64,000 nt of DNA from Gammaproteobacteria bacterium (GCA_021773175.1 JAJFKO010000061.1:55023-119022), one strand, 5' to 3'. Shown: positions 38,801-50,895, counted from the stretch's first letter. A program made the numbers and translations. Notes: generated by a model from the letters alone, not told the origin.

Positions 38801-40560
38801 GACGTGCTTGCTCTTAACTCCTCTATAAGTGTTAATGCACGCTGTAAATATAATGGTATTTGAATCAGATTCCATATCGGCTTTATACACTTATATTCTT
38901 GAAACTGGGGGAAGCTTTCTAAAATATGACGCTCAGCTAATTTCTTCACTTCAAGTGCTGAGACTTTTTCGGTAACTGTTAATGCTATATTGCGAGTTGA
39001 GGTCAGAACAACCGTATTCGCTAAGGAATGCAATAGCCTAAATAATGCTGTAACTTGCTCTGCAGGCAAAGAGCTCAATATATCTGCGTTATCCAGTACA
39101 ATTACACGAATAGAGTTTACACTTTTCAACTCATTGAGTAGTTTCTGCAGGTCATGATTACTGATTAATTCATAGGTATCAAAAACCAAATATTCTGATG
39201 GATGTACATTTTCTAGAGCTTGTTTAACAAGTGTTGTTTTACCAATACCTGTATCACCCCATATTTTCACAATGCCCGGCTGTGCGATTAAACTTTTTAA
39301 TCTTTGTCGTTCTGCACGCACTATTAGCTTACATTGATTGCTTGCCGGTACGTTATCTAAAATGGCACTATTTCTACCCTGTAAAACCAATAAATCTTGG
39401 CTACGTAATTGCGCTTGCTTTAAAAGTTTTTTAAAATCTTCAGCAGTAAGCTTTGGAACTTGTCCTCCATCTCGCCCTTGAATAAACCAATCATGTATAA
39501 CATGATATAGCGCTAAGAATATGGGTTCAGGTGCAGCAGAAATTATTTTCGAAATATTCTTGAGAATTTCTTCTTCCAACATACGCAAATTTAATTGCGC
39601 AACTTGGAAATCAAATGAGGTTAAAAACTGTTTAAATAGTTGCTTTCTTGCCTCTCCAGTTGTTACCCCTTCAGGTGCGTCATTTTTATCTTCTAAATAC
39701 TGCCATGCTTCATCATATAGCAGTGTATATAAATCAACTTTGTTATCTGCATCTGCCTGATAAGTGTCTGCAAGTGCTTGTTTGACAGCGACTAAGTATT
39801 TAGCAGGGATATTTGCGTCGTTTAAATCCGAATCTAGCTGATATTTATCCGTTAAAAATTTATCTTTATTAATATATCCAGCTTCAAATAATTTTGTCCA
39901 AATCTTTCCAGACTGGTACTGACCAATCTCCGGATTTAATATTGCCAAAAAGTTTTTATTAACCCGAGGTTTTACTTTAGCATTACGTCCAACTTGCACT
40001 TTTAGAACACCAGAAAGAAATTCTGGATTAAAGCTTCCATTCGCCACACACTTTCTCAAATCCGCATCAAGGGATTGATTACAAAAAACAACGCTGCGCA
40101 GCTGAGCGTTATCTAGATATGGATATTCTTTTTTCCATGCTAACCAACCTGAAAAAAACTTTCCAATATGCATTTTGGCATTTGTCGTTTTTGCTTCAGC
40201 TTCTGGCTCATTAAAAAAACTATAAACTGAGATAGGCTCTTTATAGTATTTTGCTTGATAGGCATGAACAGAAAGTGCTGTTTGTTTTTTTTTGTGTAGT
40301 AAAATAATAGCTAGGTCATCTAGATTGCCATGTTCTGCTATTTCAACAACAGCCTCAAAATGTGCACTAGAATCCTCTGCTAGTATGCCTGTTAGCTTAG
40401 CAAGCAAAATTATTAGTTGATATTCACCACCGGCAAAGCCACTCGCTAAGAGGTGCGAGACTAAATAAGTAGTCGGATTAAGAGGGTCAGTAACATGTTC
40501 CACTTGCAAAAGTGAATCGCGTTGTCCTGATGCTGATTGAGGGCTTCCCTGCATTGACAT
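35845..40560 (-). CDS. 1571-residue NTPase/ankyrin/OTU-like protein
   Basis: Domain order by inspection. 1-410: unknown helical region. 430-530: STAND/AAA-like NTPase with Walker A GDTGIGKTT (435-443), Walker B VIVLDNAD (486-493) and a sensor-like VVLTSTRN. 745-812 and 920-1052: ankyrin repeats (TLLHIAVLRN, GETPLHNAVYQGNIAIAAKLLEAGANPN). About 870-910 and 1265-1285: acidic, disorder-prone. 1375-1560: candidate OTU cysteine protease with D1381-G-W-C1384 in place of D-G-N-C and H1552 in AHYSKL. The architecture (nucleotide switch, host-protein-binding repeats, deubiquitinase-like output) would suit an effector acting on host ubiquitin. The OTU call rests on two short motifs and spacing; the rest is firmer. 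No signal peptide or membrane helix; transcribed alone. Confidence 0.7.
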   Translation of the reverse strand: MSMQGSPQSASGQRDSLLQVEHVTDPLNPTTYLVSHLLASGFAGGEYQLIILLAKLTGILAEDSSAHFEAVVEIAEHGNLDDLAIILLHKKKQTALSVHAYQAKYYKEPISVYSFFNEPEAEAKTTNAKMHIGKFFSGWLAWKKEYPYLDNAQLRSVVFCNQSLDADLRKCVANGSFNPEFLSGVLKVQVGRNAKVKPRVNKNFLAILNPEIGQYQSGKIWTKLFEAGYINKDKFLTDKYQLDSDLNDANIPAKYLVAVKQALADTYQADADNKVDLYTLLYDEAWQYLEDKNDAPEGVTTGEARKQLFKQFLTSFDFQVAQLNLRMLEEEILKNISKIISAAPEPIFLALYHVIHDWFIQGRDGGQVPKLTAEDFKKLLKQAQLRSQDLLVLQGRNSAILDNVPASNQCKLIVRAERQRLKSLIAQPGIVKIWGDTGIGKTTLVKQALENVHPSEYLVFDTYELISNHDLQKLLNELKSVNSIRVIVLDNADILSSLPAEQVTALFRLLHSLANTVVLTSTRNIALTVTEKVSALEVKKLAERHILESFPQFQEYKCIKPIWNLIQIPLYLQRALTLIEELRASTSNHHAQKFQAKAALRLAKFIVRGFDAKLNSDKKIAWQQLAYQIATSENSVNRALECALPSPGIEKLIAEGIVLSVKQNNTHHLKFCDEMFFMHGLMLFVFNQWRAAKLKSKAEKFWQKILKYFSFLQGAEYLKKWLILYFDEIKKDLLEHVDVLINNPHFYMFIMLAIEMHDNTLLATLLDLAEPIILKELLSSSLDRYGVTFVLLAIQCNNALAVDLLLQYGSPLHDPAAGHLRLTEFSACYIQESTSSDEDIRSSPESSDAVSCGLYSQSSDGEHNSDGEYHEEDEGEDIVTRFIRDPNKYWLAGFNEEPGEHDDEGVWVANPYYQARPNYQHSYLHQAVLLRSVACLEALLEHAARIGQSQVVNLQNGYEETLLHIAVLRNAEDCVDSLLEYGASVNSTDTWGETPLHNAVYQGNIAIAAKLLEAGANPNALSYKTGLSPYHLAFVQLNFEMVELLFKYGGDLSVKAFDFLGDGVHIADLVDRVYFNERGLQGKSESFAKQLFELHCFGEDVEEFEWGCELIEIDAAKRKAQLKEVYEFKDFLGENVELSEWHPGFNYEDEASKLDHAIEIGDFELLEELTDFVLDDPDNIESVLLSDAFQHLEEEIIEMWLNDSSINKQRYLNLIAFAEDNNRKDLATRLSADLEYFSESSESGSDEESDDDDDEDDKRRASTWPLASTLFFAPSISQQSTHVLQPNAKKTYFEPWQELSKAGGLEYLLARHNKNVERLASIDEADLLAKKFREENLTLELLIQEKRAAQQAESGLSNDNQIQVVFNDELLTFTKQPTTADGWCGFYAAGLDSPENCIQQMIELAQDNSFCQELAYIILQNYMASLAKLGLDDDEQVKHVEHFSLGKQFIGNLQNYFAAWQDADETNQSKAYNELLDYLSQRAIVISYLNHLRRDKYANCATIKLYCQRFLNTQLGVVIRYGEQYYLDIPTDNEGDIRYVLYEPNASMATAHYSKLTLQVTNTAKLMPSKP

Positions 40561-40579
40561 ACTTTAACTTAATAAAAGT

Positions 40580-41353
40580 TTACAGCTCTACTAGCTTAGA
40601 CAATGCTTTAACATCCTCTGGCTCTAACTCAATAGATTTGCCTAGCCTAATACGCTTCGGTAAAACAATATTACCATAGCGAACACGCATTAAGCGACTG
40701 ACTTTAACATCTAGCGATTCCCACATGCGCCGCACTTCACGATTACGTCCTTCACGCAATATCACATGATACCAATGGTTTATACCTTCACCACCCCCAT
40801 CAATAATATTGTCAAATTTCGCAAGACCATCTTCTAGCTCAACGCCATCACGTAATTGCTGCAGCATCTCGTTGGTCACTTCACCAAAGACACGTACTGC
40901 ATATTCGCGTTCAATCTGATATTTAGGGTGCATTAAACGATTTGCTAATTCACCATCATTGGTAAATAAAAGTAGTCCGGTTGTATTAAAGTCTAAACGT
41001 CCGATCATAATCCAGCGACCTCGTTTCACTCGCGAAAAACTGTCAAAAACAGTTTTTCGGCCTTTCTCATCCTTGTGTGAGCAGACTTCACCTTCTTTCT
41101 TATGATAAACAATCACACGGCGACGAATTTCTTCTTGTTGTTTAACTCGAACCATACGGCCACCAGCCTGAATTTTCTCTCGACCAGTAACACGTAAGCC
41201 AAGCTCAGCAACTTTACCATTAACTTTCACTCGGCCATCAGCAATCCACTGTTCCATTTCACGACGCGAGCCTAAACCTGCTTGTGCTAAAACTTTCTGT
41301 AACTTATGAGTTTCGTTACTTTGCGGCTTCTCTTTGTCCCACGACTTTTTCAT
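40580..41353 (-). CDS. rluB: 23S rRNA pseudouridine synthase RluB
   Basis: Isomerises U2605-type uridine in 23S rRNA. 257 residues. N-terminal S4 RNA-binding domain (HKLQKVLAQAGLGSRREMEQWIADGRVKVNG), catalytic GRLD motif (118-121, Asp121) followed by FNTTGLLLFTNDGELANRLMHP, and the RsuA/RluB-type C-terminus (REGRNREVRRMWESLDVKVSRLMRVRYG). Overlaps the upstream membrane gene by four bases. Confidence 0.93.
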   Translation of the reverse strand: MKKSWDKEKPQSNETHKLQKVLAQAGLGSRREMEQWIADGRVKVNGKVAELGLRVTGREKIQAGGRMVRVKQQEEIRRRVIVYHKKEGEVCSHKDEKGRKTVFDSFSRVKRGRWIMIGRLDFNTTGLLLFTNDGELANRLMHPKYQIEREYAVRVFGEVTNEMLQQLRDGVELEDGLAKFDNIIDGGGEGINHWYHVILREGRNREVRRMWESLDVKVSRLMRVRYGNIVLPKRIRLGKSIELEPEDVKALSKLVEL

Positions 41354-42069
41354 GCTTGTTTGCCTTTTTGTTGCAGACGTAATACCAAATCATGATATTG
41401 CGCTTGCAAGGTTGTAAAAAATAGCGGTAAAACAAAGGATACAGCTAACCAAATCACCCCATAGTAAAAAATATCATGCGCTATCGATGCTTGTCTAATG
41501 CTAATAAGGTGATCAAACATTCTCACTACAAACATAAATAGTGCCATAATGATCGTAATCATTAAGCACGGCATCAACATAACAATAAATGTACGCCACC
41601 AATTTTTCCAAACTAACTCTTTACTATATGCCATAACGGCAAACGGTGTTTTATCTGTTGTAATAACAGCAGACAAGAAAAATATAAACAATACCATTAA
41701 AAAGATACCCGGAAAGATAAAAAGAAATATTCCAATATAACTCGCAACTAGGTACATCATTCCCGCAATTAAACTAACAGGATAGAGCTTAAGAGATTCC
41801 ATTAATATTTGTTGTCCCGACATAACGCGCCCAGCTATTACAGCTTCGGCTTGCATCAGCATGCATGTCGCGAAATAAATATTAATTAATGAAACAATAA
41901 CGATTGCCCAAATAAAGATACCCGGCCTAAGCACAGGGTTAATCCACCAACAGCTCAAATATAGTAATGTCACTATTATTGAAAGCGGCCACATATTCTT
42001 TCGTGTAATACGATAAAGTCGCAATCCTTGTTGCATGACTTGTAATGTTTTTGCTGGTTGCATGTTCAT
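41350..42069 (-). CDS. Hypothetical integral membrane protein
   Basis: 239 residues from ATG 42069, preferred over 42090 because AAGGTGAG lies six bases before it. Six hydrophobic helices, three clear ones in IIVTLLYLSCWWI, GIFIWAIVIVSLINIYFATCML and MMYLVASYIGIFLFIFPGIFLMVLFIF pieces. Resembles YciC/BPSS1780-like inner membrane proteins of unknown role. Lies between serS and rluB and overlaps rluB. Confidence 0.75.
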   Translation of the reverse strand: MNMQPAKTLQVMQQGLRLYRITRKNMWPLSIIVTLLYLSCWWINPVLRPGIFIWAIVIVSLINIYFATCMLMQAEAVIAGRVMSGQQILMESLKLYPVSLIAGMMYLVASYIGIFLFIFPGIFLMVLFIFFLSAVITTDKTPFAVMAYSKELVWKNWWRTFIVMLMPCLMITIIMALFMFVVRMFDHLISIRQASIAHDIFYYGVIWLAVSFVLPLFFTTLQAQYHDLVLRLQQKGKQA

Positions 42070-42092
42070 ACTTAACTCACCTTTATGCATAA

Positions 42093-44683
<2,591 letters not shown>

Positions 44684-44807
44684 TACTATATTCCGACCAG
44701 TTTCAGTGCTTTTGCTATATTTAGAAGGTGAAATGGATGCAAATAATAGCATATTTCGAAGTATGATGGATATGGGCTAACAAGCGGTTTCTAAGGAAAT
44801 AATAATA

Positions 44808-46553
44808 ATGTCGACCTCAAAGAAACTCATCATCACTCTCATTATTACCATCATCTTACTGGTGGGGCCTCTATTAATTGCCTACTGGCAATTTAATAAG
44901 GTTGAGTCTCGCATCACACAACTAACCAAGATCGAAAATGAACTGATCCTAAAAAACCTTCCAGGCTTACAACAAACTGCAAATGAAGTACGCAGAGATA
45001 CACGCCAAATTGTTAACGAATCACTATTTTGGTTAATCATCGATGCCATCGGCAGTATCACGATCGTTATCCTATTAATCATTCTCATCCGTCGTGATGT
45101 GTTGCATCCATTACAATATTTAACAAAACAACTAGAAGACAATAAGTTTACCGAAGAAGAATTGCGTACAGAAAATGAATCAAGCAATGAAATTAAATCA
45201 CTCGTAACAAAACTAGCAGAGAAGTTCTATAAGATAATTTATTTTGATAGTTTATCGAGTTTACCTACACGAAGTTATTTTCGCATTTATTTAGAACCCA
45301 TCTTGCGACACGCGAAACACGACTCCTCTGTAAAATTTGCATTATTAATTATAGACATGAATGGTTTAGACAAAGTTAATCAACTGTATGGCACGAGTAT
45401 TGGTGATGACATGGTGAGAACAATTGCAAAAAGACTTACCGATGTTTGCCACACTCCCATATTTTTGAGTCGCCATCTTAATAAAGACTTTATTATTTAT
45501 TTACCGGCCCCTGATGAAAATTGTAATTTTGTTGAATATATAAAAGGTTTTGTTAAGCAAGTATTTGCTTGTTGTCAGCAAAGTAGTATTCAACAACAAA
45601 AAGAAGTACGCCATGATCTACAGATCGGTATCAGTCTATTTCCTGATGATAGTCAAGATTTAGAAGAACTCATCACTCAAAGTATCAGTGCAATTGGCCA
45701 AGTTAATGAGGCCGCAGAACAGCCCTTTCATTTTTACTCCGATGCCATTAACAAACAAACATTAGAAATTGCGCAGCTAGAAAATGATTTGCGTTATGCG
45801 ATAAAACAAAACGAAATAAGTTTGCACTATCAAGCTCAAGTTGCTCTCTCAACGAATACTATTATTGGAGCGGAAGCACTAATGCGCTGGCAGCATAAGA
45901 AACGCGGTAATATTAATACTGAAAAATTTATTGCTATTGCCAATAATGCTAATTTAAGTAATCAGTTGTTTTTGTGGCTGCTCGATGAATCATGCAAAAC
46001 ATTAAGTAATTGGCGCAAAAATAATATCTCATGTAAAAAACTTGCTATTAACCTCACTGCAGCAGAATTTCAGCGCCAGGATTTATTAATGGTTACACAG
46101 CAATGCTTAGAAAAACATAATCTTCCTGCAAAATATCTAACTTATGAAATAACCGAACAAACTTTAATGACTGATATTGAACATACTCGCATAACCTTGC
46201 ATACATTACGAACTAATGGAATTAAAATTGCGATTGATGATTTTGGTACGGGTTATTCATCGCTAAACTATCTACAATACTTCCCTTTTGATTTCATTAA
46301 AATAGATAAAAGCTTCATCGATAATATTGTTACTAATCAAATTTCTCATGCCATAATCAATAGTATTATTACGCTTGCCCATGAAATGCGTTTAAAAGTT
46401 ATTGCAGAAGGCGTAGAAAATCAACAGCAATTAGTTGAGCTGCAGAAACTTGGTTGTGATGAGATCCAAGGATTTTTAGTTAGTAAAGCACTACCTGCTG
46501 ACGAATTTATCAACTTTATTAAAAATAACAACGATACTTCAGCGTGGGGGTAA
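44808..46553 (+). CDS. Membrane GGDEF-EAL protein, probable c-di-GMP phosphodiesterase
   Basis: 581 residues. Two membrane helices (about 7-27 and 73-95) with a short periplasmic stretch between them, a linker, then a GGDEF-like domain (about 140-305) and an EAL domain (about 322-575). The GGDEF signature is degenerate (HLNKDF at 223-228), so diguanylate cyclase activity is unlikely. The EAL domain looks catalytically complete: E356-A-L358, N415, E447, D477-D478-F-G-T-G, K498, E534 and Q554. Expected to hydrolyse c-di-GMP. It diverges from rarA; its 3' end overlaps the convergent 46539 gene by 15 bases. Confidence 0.88.
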   Translation: MSTSKKLIITLIITIILLVGPLLIAYWQFNKVESRITQLTKIENELILKNLPGLQQTANEVRRDTRQIVNESLFWLIIDAIGSITIVILLIILIRRDVLHPLQYLTKQLEDNKFTEEELRTENESSNEIKSLVTKLAEKFYKIIYFDSLSSLPTRSYFRIYLEPILRHAKHDSSVKFALLIIDMNGLDKVNQLYGTSIGDDMVRTIAKRLTDVCHTPIFLSRHLNKDFIIYLPAPDENCNFVEYIKGFVKQVFACCQQSSIQQQKEVRHDLQIGISLFPDDSQDLEELITQSISAIGQVNEAAEQPFHFYSDAINKQTLEIAQLENDLRYAIKQNEISLHYQAQVALSTNTIIGAEALMRWQHKKRGNINTEKFIAIANNANLSNQLFLWLLDESCKTLSNWRKNNISCKKLAINLTAAEFQRQDLLMVTQQCLEKHNLPAKYLTYEITEQTLMTDIEHTRITLHTLRTNGIKIAIDDFGTGYSSLNYLQYFPFDFIKIDKSFIDNIVTNQISHAIINSIITLAHEMRLKVIAEGVENQQQLVELQKLGCDEIQGFLVSKALPADEFINFIKNNNDTSAWG

Positions 46554-48026
46554 AAATGCCACACCCAGTTTAAATGCCGCTAACTTCGCGTGCGTTGCAT
46601 AAGGAAATAATAATGGCTTCGTCACTATTATTAAATGTGGATATTGCTGTTTAATCGTCACAGGCAAGCCACCTTTACTCGCATTCCAAACAAACACAGC
46701 CCCATCCTTACGCATAGATTTTTCATTAATCCAAGTACTAATGATTGGATTCCAATCCATGAAAACTTGTGGCCGTGACGTTGTATAAAAAGCAATATTA
46801 CCAGCAATCCAACGTTTGCCCGCGACATATTTTAACGGCCGATGATAACGTTGCTGCCAATCCTGTGAAACGGTTTGAGCAATACGTTTACCCGGAAAGA
46901 TTGCCGTGCTGTGTTTACCTAAATAAGGCGCATACCACGTTGAGAAACCTTCATAAGCTAAAACTAAAAAGAAAATAGTTAACACTGCGATAAGAAAACG
47001 TTTAAAGGCTTTTGCCGTGATCTGTGGTCGCCACCATGCAACCAAGAGGATGCCAAAAAATGTTAACAGCGGCACACCCCACATTGGCTGTAATCGCGAA
47101 CCTGTTAATAATGAAAAAGCTAACACGCTTAAGAAGGGTCCGAGGCCAATGAAGCCTAAAAATAATTTATCATAAGATTTAAGAGTACTTTTTTCGCGTT
47201 TAAATACCCCTAAGAATAAAAACATAATAACACTGGGAATAAAGGCTGCCAGTTGTTCCATGCCAAACTTAAATGGATTATGCAAATGATCAAGTAATGC
47301 GGGATGATGATTATGCGTACGATGCACAGCATAATTAAGGGTAATATAATGATGTTGACTCAGCCAGATAAAGTGAGGCAAAACCATAGCAACAAAGATA
47401 GCGATACAAATATATAAACCTTTACAAGCAAAACTACGGCGATGCTCGCTATCAATTAGTAAGAATAGAAACATTGGCAAGAACAACATGACCGCAAAGT
47501 ATTTGGTCATCATTGCTAAGCCAGAAAAGACTCCCACAGCAATCCACGCTTTTAGGCTTTGTGTTTTTACCGCATCATAAAAATATAACGCGATTAACGC
47601 CCATAGCGATAATTCGATAACGTTATCATTAAATTGTGGTGACGCTAAATTAAAATAATACACGCCAGTTAATAGTAAAACGGCAATTAAAGCTTGTGCA
47701 GGATTCAGCATTTTGCGTGCTAATTTCCATACAGCCCAAAAACAAATGACAATAGAAATCTGGCTAAACAGATAAATCAACCAACCCGATTTACCACCTA
47801 TCAAGGCTGCAATTTCAGTAAGCCAAGCATTCATGAAGGGATTTTTGTCATAGCCTAATTGCCATTGATGACCCCAGGTTAGCCCTTCCATTACATCGAG
47901 AGGTAAGTCCGCGCGTACTAAAAATGGTACTAATGTCCAAAAAAATAGCTGTAAGCCAGCAAAGATCATAAACCAGCGTTTCGTGGTATTTTCAGAGATT
48001 GTCGGCTGTAATGTTGTAGAATCCAT
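46539..48026 (-). CDS. GT39/ArnT-like membrane glycosyltransferase
   Basis: 495 residues with about ten to twelve membrane helices and the family's N-terminal acidic loop (LPLDVMEGLTWGHQW, then GYDKNPFMNAWLTEI). Members use polyprenyl-phosphate sugars to glycosylate lipid A, proteins or other cell-surface targets; the acceptor here is unknown. The C-terminal domain is soluble and periplasmic. Its 3' end overlaps the EAL gene by 15 bases tail-to-tail. Confidence 0.82.
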   Translation of the reverse strand: MDSTTLQPTISENTTKRWFMIFAGLQLFFWTLVPFLVRADLPLDVMEGLTWGHQWQLGYDKNPFMNAWLTEIAALIGGKSGWLIYLFSQISIVICFWAVWKLARKMLNPAQALIAVLLLTGVYYFNLASPQFNDNVIELSLWALIALYFYDAVKTQSLKAWIAVGVFSGLAMMTKYFAVMLFLPMFLFLLIDSEHRRSFACKGLYICIAIFVAMVLPHFIWLSQHHYITLNYAVHRTHNHHPALLDHLHNPFKFGMEQLAAFIPSVIMFLFLGVFKREKSTLKSYDKLFLGFIGLGPFLSVLAFSLLTGSRLQPMWGVPLLTFFGILLVAWWRPQITAKAFKRFLIAVLTIFFLVLAYEGFSTWYAPYLGKHSTAIFPGKRIAQTVSQDWQQRYHRPLKYVAGKRWIAGNIAFYTTSRPQVFMDWNPIISTWINEKSMRKDGAVFVWNASKGGLPVTIKQQYPHLIIVTKPLLFPYATHAKLAAFKLGVAFLPPR

Positions 48027-48114
48027 GAATAATTACTGTCTCTAAATGTGTAGATGCTGCATTATAAGGAAAAAAAATACTAAGATAAATCAATAATTAA
48101 GCAATTATTTCTAT

Positions 48115-48134
48115 TATAGGACTTAAGTCCTATA
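48115..48134. promoter_or_regulatory. Perfect 20-bp palindrome in divergent intergenic region
   Basis: TATAGGACTTAAGTCCTATA is its own reverse complement. It lies between the divergent glycosyltransferase (start 48026) and the 48273 gene, where a dimeric regulator could bind. No known operator matched. Confidence 0.35.
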
Positions 48135-48272
48135 TTAAATTAAGACGTCAAGAATAAAAACCGTTAAGTCAGTGTCAAAAAAACTGCTACTATTAATTTT
48201 TTGTTAATTTTTGTTCGGTAACATAATAGACTAGCTTTGACGTCATAATTCATCAAATAAAGCAGAGGTTCT

Positions 48273-49403
48273 ATGTTTAAGGGAAATAGAGAGTTTAACG
48301 CAGCAATGTTCTTTTCTTCTTTTGAGCGCGAGCTTAATAAGCTCGCTCAAGAAGCAAATTTAACAGAATTTGAAGAAGCAGCAATACAAGTTTTAAAGCG
48401 TGAACTAGCTAAGCGCGCGGTTATGTTTAAAACTTATAATAGCTCTAGCGACAAGCCTACTGTAACCGTTATACATCCAATGAATAATCGAGAAGTCACT
48501 CGAGAGATACCTTCTGATTTTTTACAAGCTGAGTTACAATTATTTCTTTATAGTGCAGTACAATTCTTTCAAAAAGTTCAACATGGTCAATTTCCAAAAA
48601 ATTCTACCCTAGCGCAGCTTATTAAACCTCAATTAAAAGTCGTTCTTGCGCTTACAGCATCAGCGACTGATACCGACATTGAACGCAAAATTACTGAACT
48701 AAAAAGCGCCCATAAAGAACATCGGTTATATCACCAACATGTCTATCTCAAAGCTTTTGATTGGTTTGATATATTACTACAAGTTGTAAAACAACAATTT
48801 GTAGCCTACACGCCTAGTTCTGCGAATAAAGATCAAATCACCGCATTATTAGCAGGTTTACGCGTTCGTGATTATTTCGCAAGACGTACACATGTTGGTG
48901 CTGATAACCAACTTTATCTACCAATAGCGTCGAGCCAAAGTTCTGGTTCAGCATCTAGCAGTATGGTATTTCAAGATAATAATTTGCATTTACTTAATTT
49001 ACTTGCCTACTTACGCGATGCTTTTGAATTTATGCAGGGCCAACAAGATGATAGCCTAACAAATATTAAGCGACTGGCTATGCTTAGAGATACATTCGTT
49101 GTTTACTTTGAAATATCTGTCCGGGTCATTGAATCTAATTGGTGCCGCTTACTTAACACTCCAGATTTAAAAGCCACAGATCAAGACATATTAGCCGCAT
49201 TACAAGCACAATTAACTGCCGCAGTTTACGATACAGGCATTATTCCTTTACATCAAAAATGCAAAGGAATCCGTGGTTATCAAGAAGATGTCAAGCTACT
49301 TGAGCCAAAACAAGCCGCAGCAACAGAAGATGCAGATGAACGTTGGGCCCGAAATATATTGAGGCAAATGAGTGAAAGCTCTTCAGGTAGAAACTCACCT
49401 TAA
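48273..49403 (+). CDS. Hypothetical protein next to the ribosomal cluster
   Basis: 376 residues, no recognised domain. AGAGG precedes the ATG. Sequence looks helical (FFSSFERELNKLAQEANLTEF at the start, VYLKAFDWFDILLQVVKQQF in the middle), with a low-complexity serine patch (SSQSSGSASSSM) and a Ser-rich C-terminus (MSESSSGRNSP). No signal peptide or membrane helix. Ends at the bidirectional terminator shared with the ribosomal operon. Style resembles the other unknown genes of the window. Confidence 0.72.
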   Translation: MFKGNREFNAAMFFSSFERELNKLAQEANLTEFEEAAIQVLKRELAKRAVMFKTYNSSSDKPTVTVIHPMNNREVTREIPSDFLQAELQLFLYSAVQFFQKVQHGQFPKNSTLAQLIKPQLKVVLALTASATDTDIERKITELKSAHKEHRLYHQHVYLKAFDWFDILLQVVKQQFVAYTPSSANKDQITALLAGLRVRDYFARRTHVGADNQLYLPIASSQSSGSASSSMVFQDNNLHLLNLLAYLRDAFEFMQGQQDDSLTNIKRLAMLRDTFVVYFEISVRVIESNWCRLLNTPDLKATDQDILAALQAQLTAAVYDTGIIPLHQKCKGIRGYQEDVKLLEPKQAAATEDADERWARNILRQMSESSSGRNSP

Positions 49404-49415
49404 ACGCCGCCATAA

Positions 49416-49442
49416 AAAAAGCCGCATTAAATGCGGCTTTTT
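49416..49442. terminator. Bidirectional rho-independent terminator
   Basis: Arms AAAAAGCCGCAT (49416-49427) and ATGCGGCTTTTT (49431-49442) with loop TAA; T-runs on both strands. It ends the 48273 gene on the plus strand and the S10/spc/alpha cluster after rplQ on the minus strand. A further 9-base inverted repeat (AAACTACCC at 49446-49454, GGGTAGTTT at 49483-49491) lies just before it. Confidence 0.9.
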
Positions 49443-49489
49443 ACGAAACTACCCAAATTCATTACTAGGAAGGTAAAACTAAGGGTAGT

Positions 49490-49855
49490 TTATTCCTCGT
49501 CATCTCTGACGAGTTGTATGATTGCCATCGGAGCGTTATCGCCTCGACGAAACCCGCATTTTATAACACGAGTATAGCCTCCTGGACGTTCTTTATAGCG
49601 AGGGCCAAAAACAGTATATAATTTTGTGACAATATCACGGTCACGTAATCTAGCAAATGCTAAACGACGATTCGCAACAGAGTCTGTTTTCGCACGTGTA
49701 ATTAATGGTTCAACCACTCCACGTAATTCTTTTGCTTTAGCCAAGGTCGTTCTAATCGTTTCATGTTGTAATAATGAAACCGACATGTTGCCAAACATCG
49801 CTTTGCGATGACTACTTGTTCGACTAAATTTTCTACCTGCTTTTCTATGACGCAT
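49490..49855 (-). CDS. rplQ: Ribosomal protein L17
   Basis: 121 residues. [21 protein letters not shown] is the invariant start; [20 protein letters not shown] and the C-terminal [16 protein letters not shown] follow. Last gene of the alpha operon. Confidence 0.97.
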   Translation of the reverse strand: MRHRKAGRKFSRTSSHRKAMFGNMSVSLLQHETIRTTLAKAKELRGVVEPLITRAKTDSVANRRLAFARLRDRDIVTKLYTVFGPRYKERPGGYTRVIKCGFRRGDNAPMAIIQLVRDDEE

Positions 49856-49896
49856 TGTTCTATATCCTCTTTACTTCTCTCTTAGTGCGCTATTAC

Positions 49897-50895
49897 TTAT
49901 TCCATGCTTTCTTTTTCTTTCAAGCTAGCAGGTGGCCAGCTTTCTAGACGCATGCCTAATGATAGCGATTTCGATGCAAGTACATCTTTAATTTCGTTTA
50001 ATGATTTTTTACCTAAATTAGGTGTTTTTAATAATTCAACTTCCGTACGCTGAACTAAATCGCCAATATAATGAATATTTTCTGCTTTTAAACAATTCGC
50101 AGAACGTACTGTTAATTCTAATTCATCAACAGGACGTAATAATATTGGATCAATTGAAGATTCTTCTTCTTCCGGTTCTTGCTCAGCATTATCTTGTAAT
50201 TCAACAAATGCTGCTAATTGATATTGTAAGATGGTCGCACAACGACGAATAGCTTCTTCAGGATCTAATGTACCATTGGTTTCTAAATCAATGATTAACT
50301 TATCCATGTTAGTACGCTGTTCAACACGCGCGCTTTCAACAGTGTAAGAAACACGACGAGCAGGACTAAAAGAAGCATCAACTTGCAACTCACCAATAGC
50401 CAAACTGCTTTCTTGCCCTTGCATTCGAATATTTGCAGGTTGATAGCCACGGCCACGAGCAAAAGTGATACGCATTTTCAACTTGCCATCTTTATTTAAG
50501 TTAGCAAGCACATGGTCGGGATTAATGATTTCTATATCGCCTTCTAATTGGATATCGCCAGCGACAACAGCTCCTGAACCTTGCTTTTCAAGCATTAAAG
50601 TTGTTTCATCATTACCTTCCATAATGATGTTAATACCTTTAAGATTTTGCAAAATCTCAATAACATCTTCTTGTACGCCTTCAATACTACTATATTCGTG
50701 TTTTACACCTTCAATGTAAACGCTCGTTACCGCAACGCCAGGCATAGAAGAGAGTAAAATACGACGCAAAGCATTACCTAGTGTATGACCAAAGCCACGC
50801 TCAAATGGCTGTAGGGTAACCTTGGAACGAAACGCATTTATTTTGTCGATTTCAATATTTCGCGGTGTTAAAAAATCACTGATATCAATTGCCAT
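49897..50895 (-). CDS. rpoA: RNA polymerase alpha subunit
   Basis: 332 residues. N-terminal dimerisation domain ([23 protein letters not shown]), acidic linker ([13 protein letters not shown]), and the C-terminal domain for UP-element and activator contact ([42 protein letters not shown] in pieces). Normal length and order, between rpsD and rplQ. Confidence 0.98.
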   Translation of the reverse strand: MAIDISDFLTPRNIEIDKINAFRSKVTLQPFERGFGHTLGNALRRILLSSMPGVAVTSVYIEGVKHEYSSIEGVQEDVIEILQNLKGINIIMEGNDETTLMLEKQGSGAVVAGDIQLEGDIEIINPDHVLANLNKDGKLKMRITFARGRGYQPANIRMQGQESSLAIGELQVDASFSPARRVSYTVESARVEQRTNMDKLIIDLETNGTLDPEEAIRRCATILQYQLAAFVELQDNAEQEPEEEESSIDPILLRPVDELELTVRSANCLKAENIHYIGDLVQRTEVELLKTPNLGKKSLNEIKDVLASKSLSLGMRLESWPPASLKEKESME

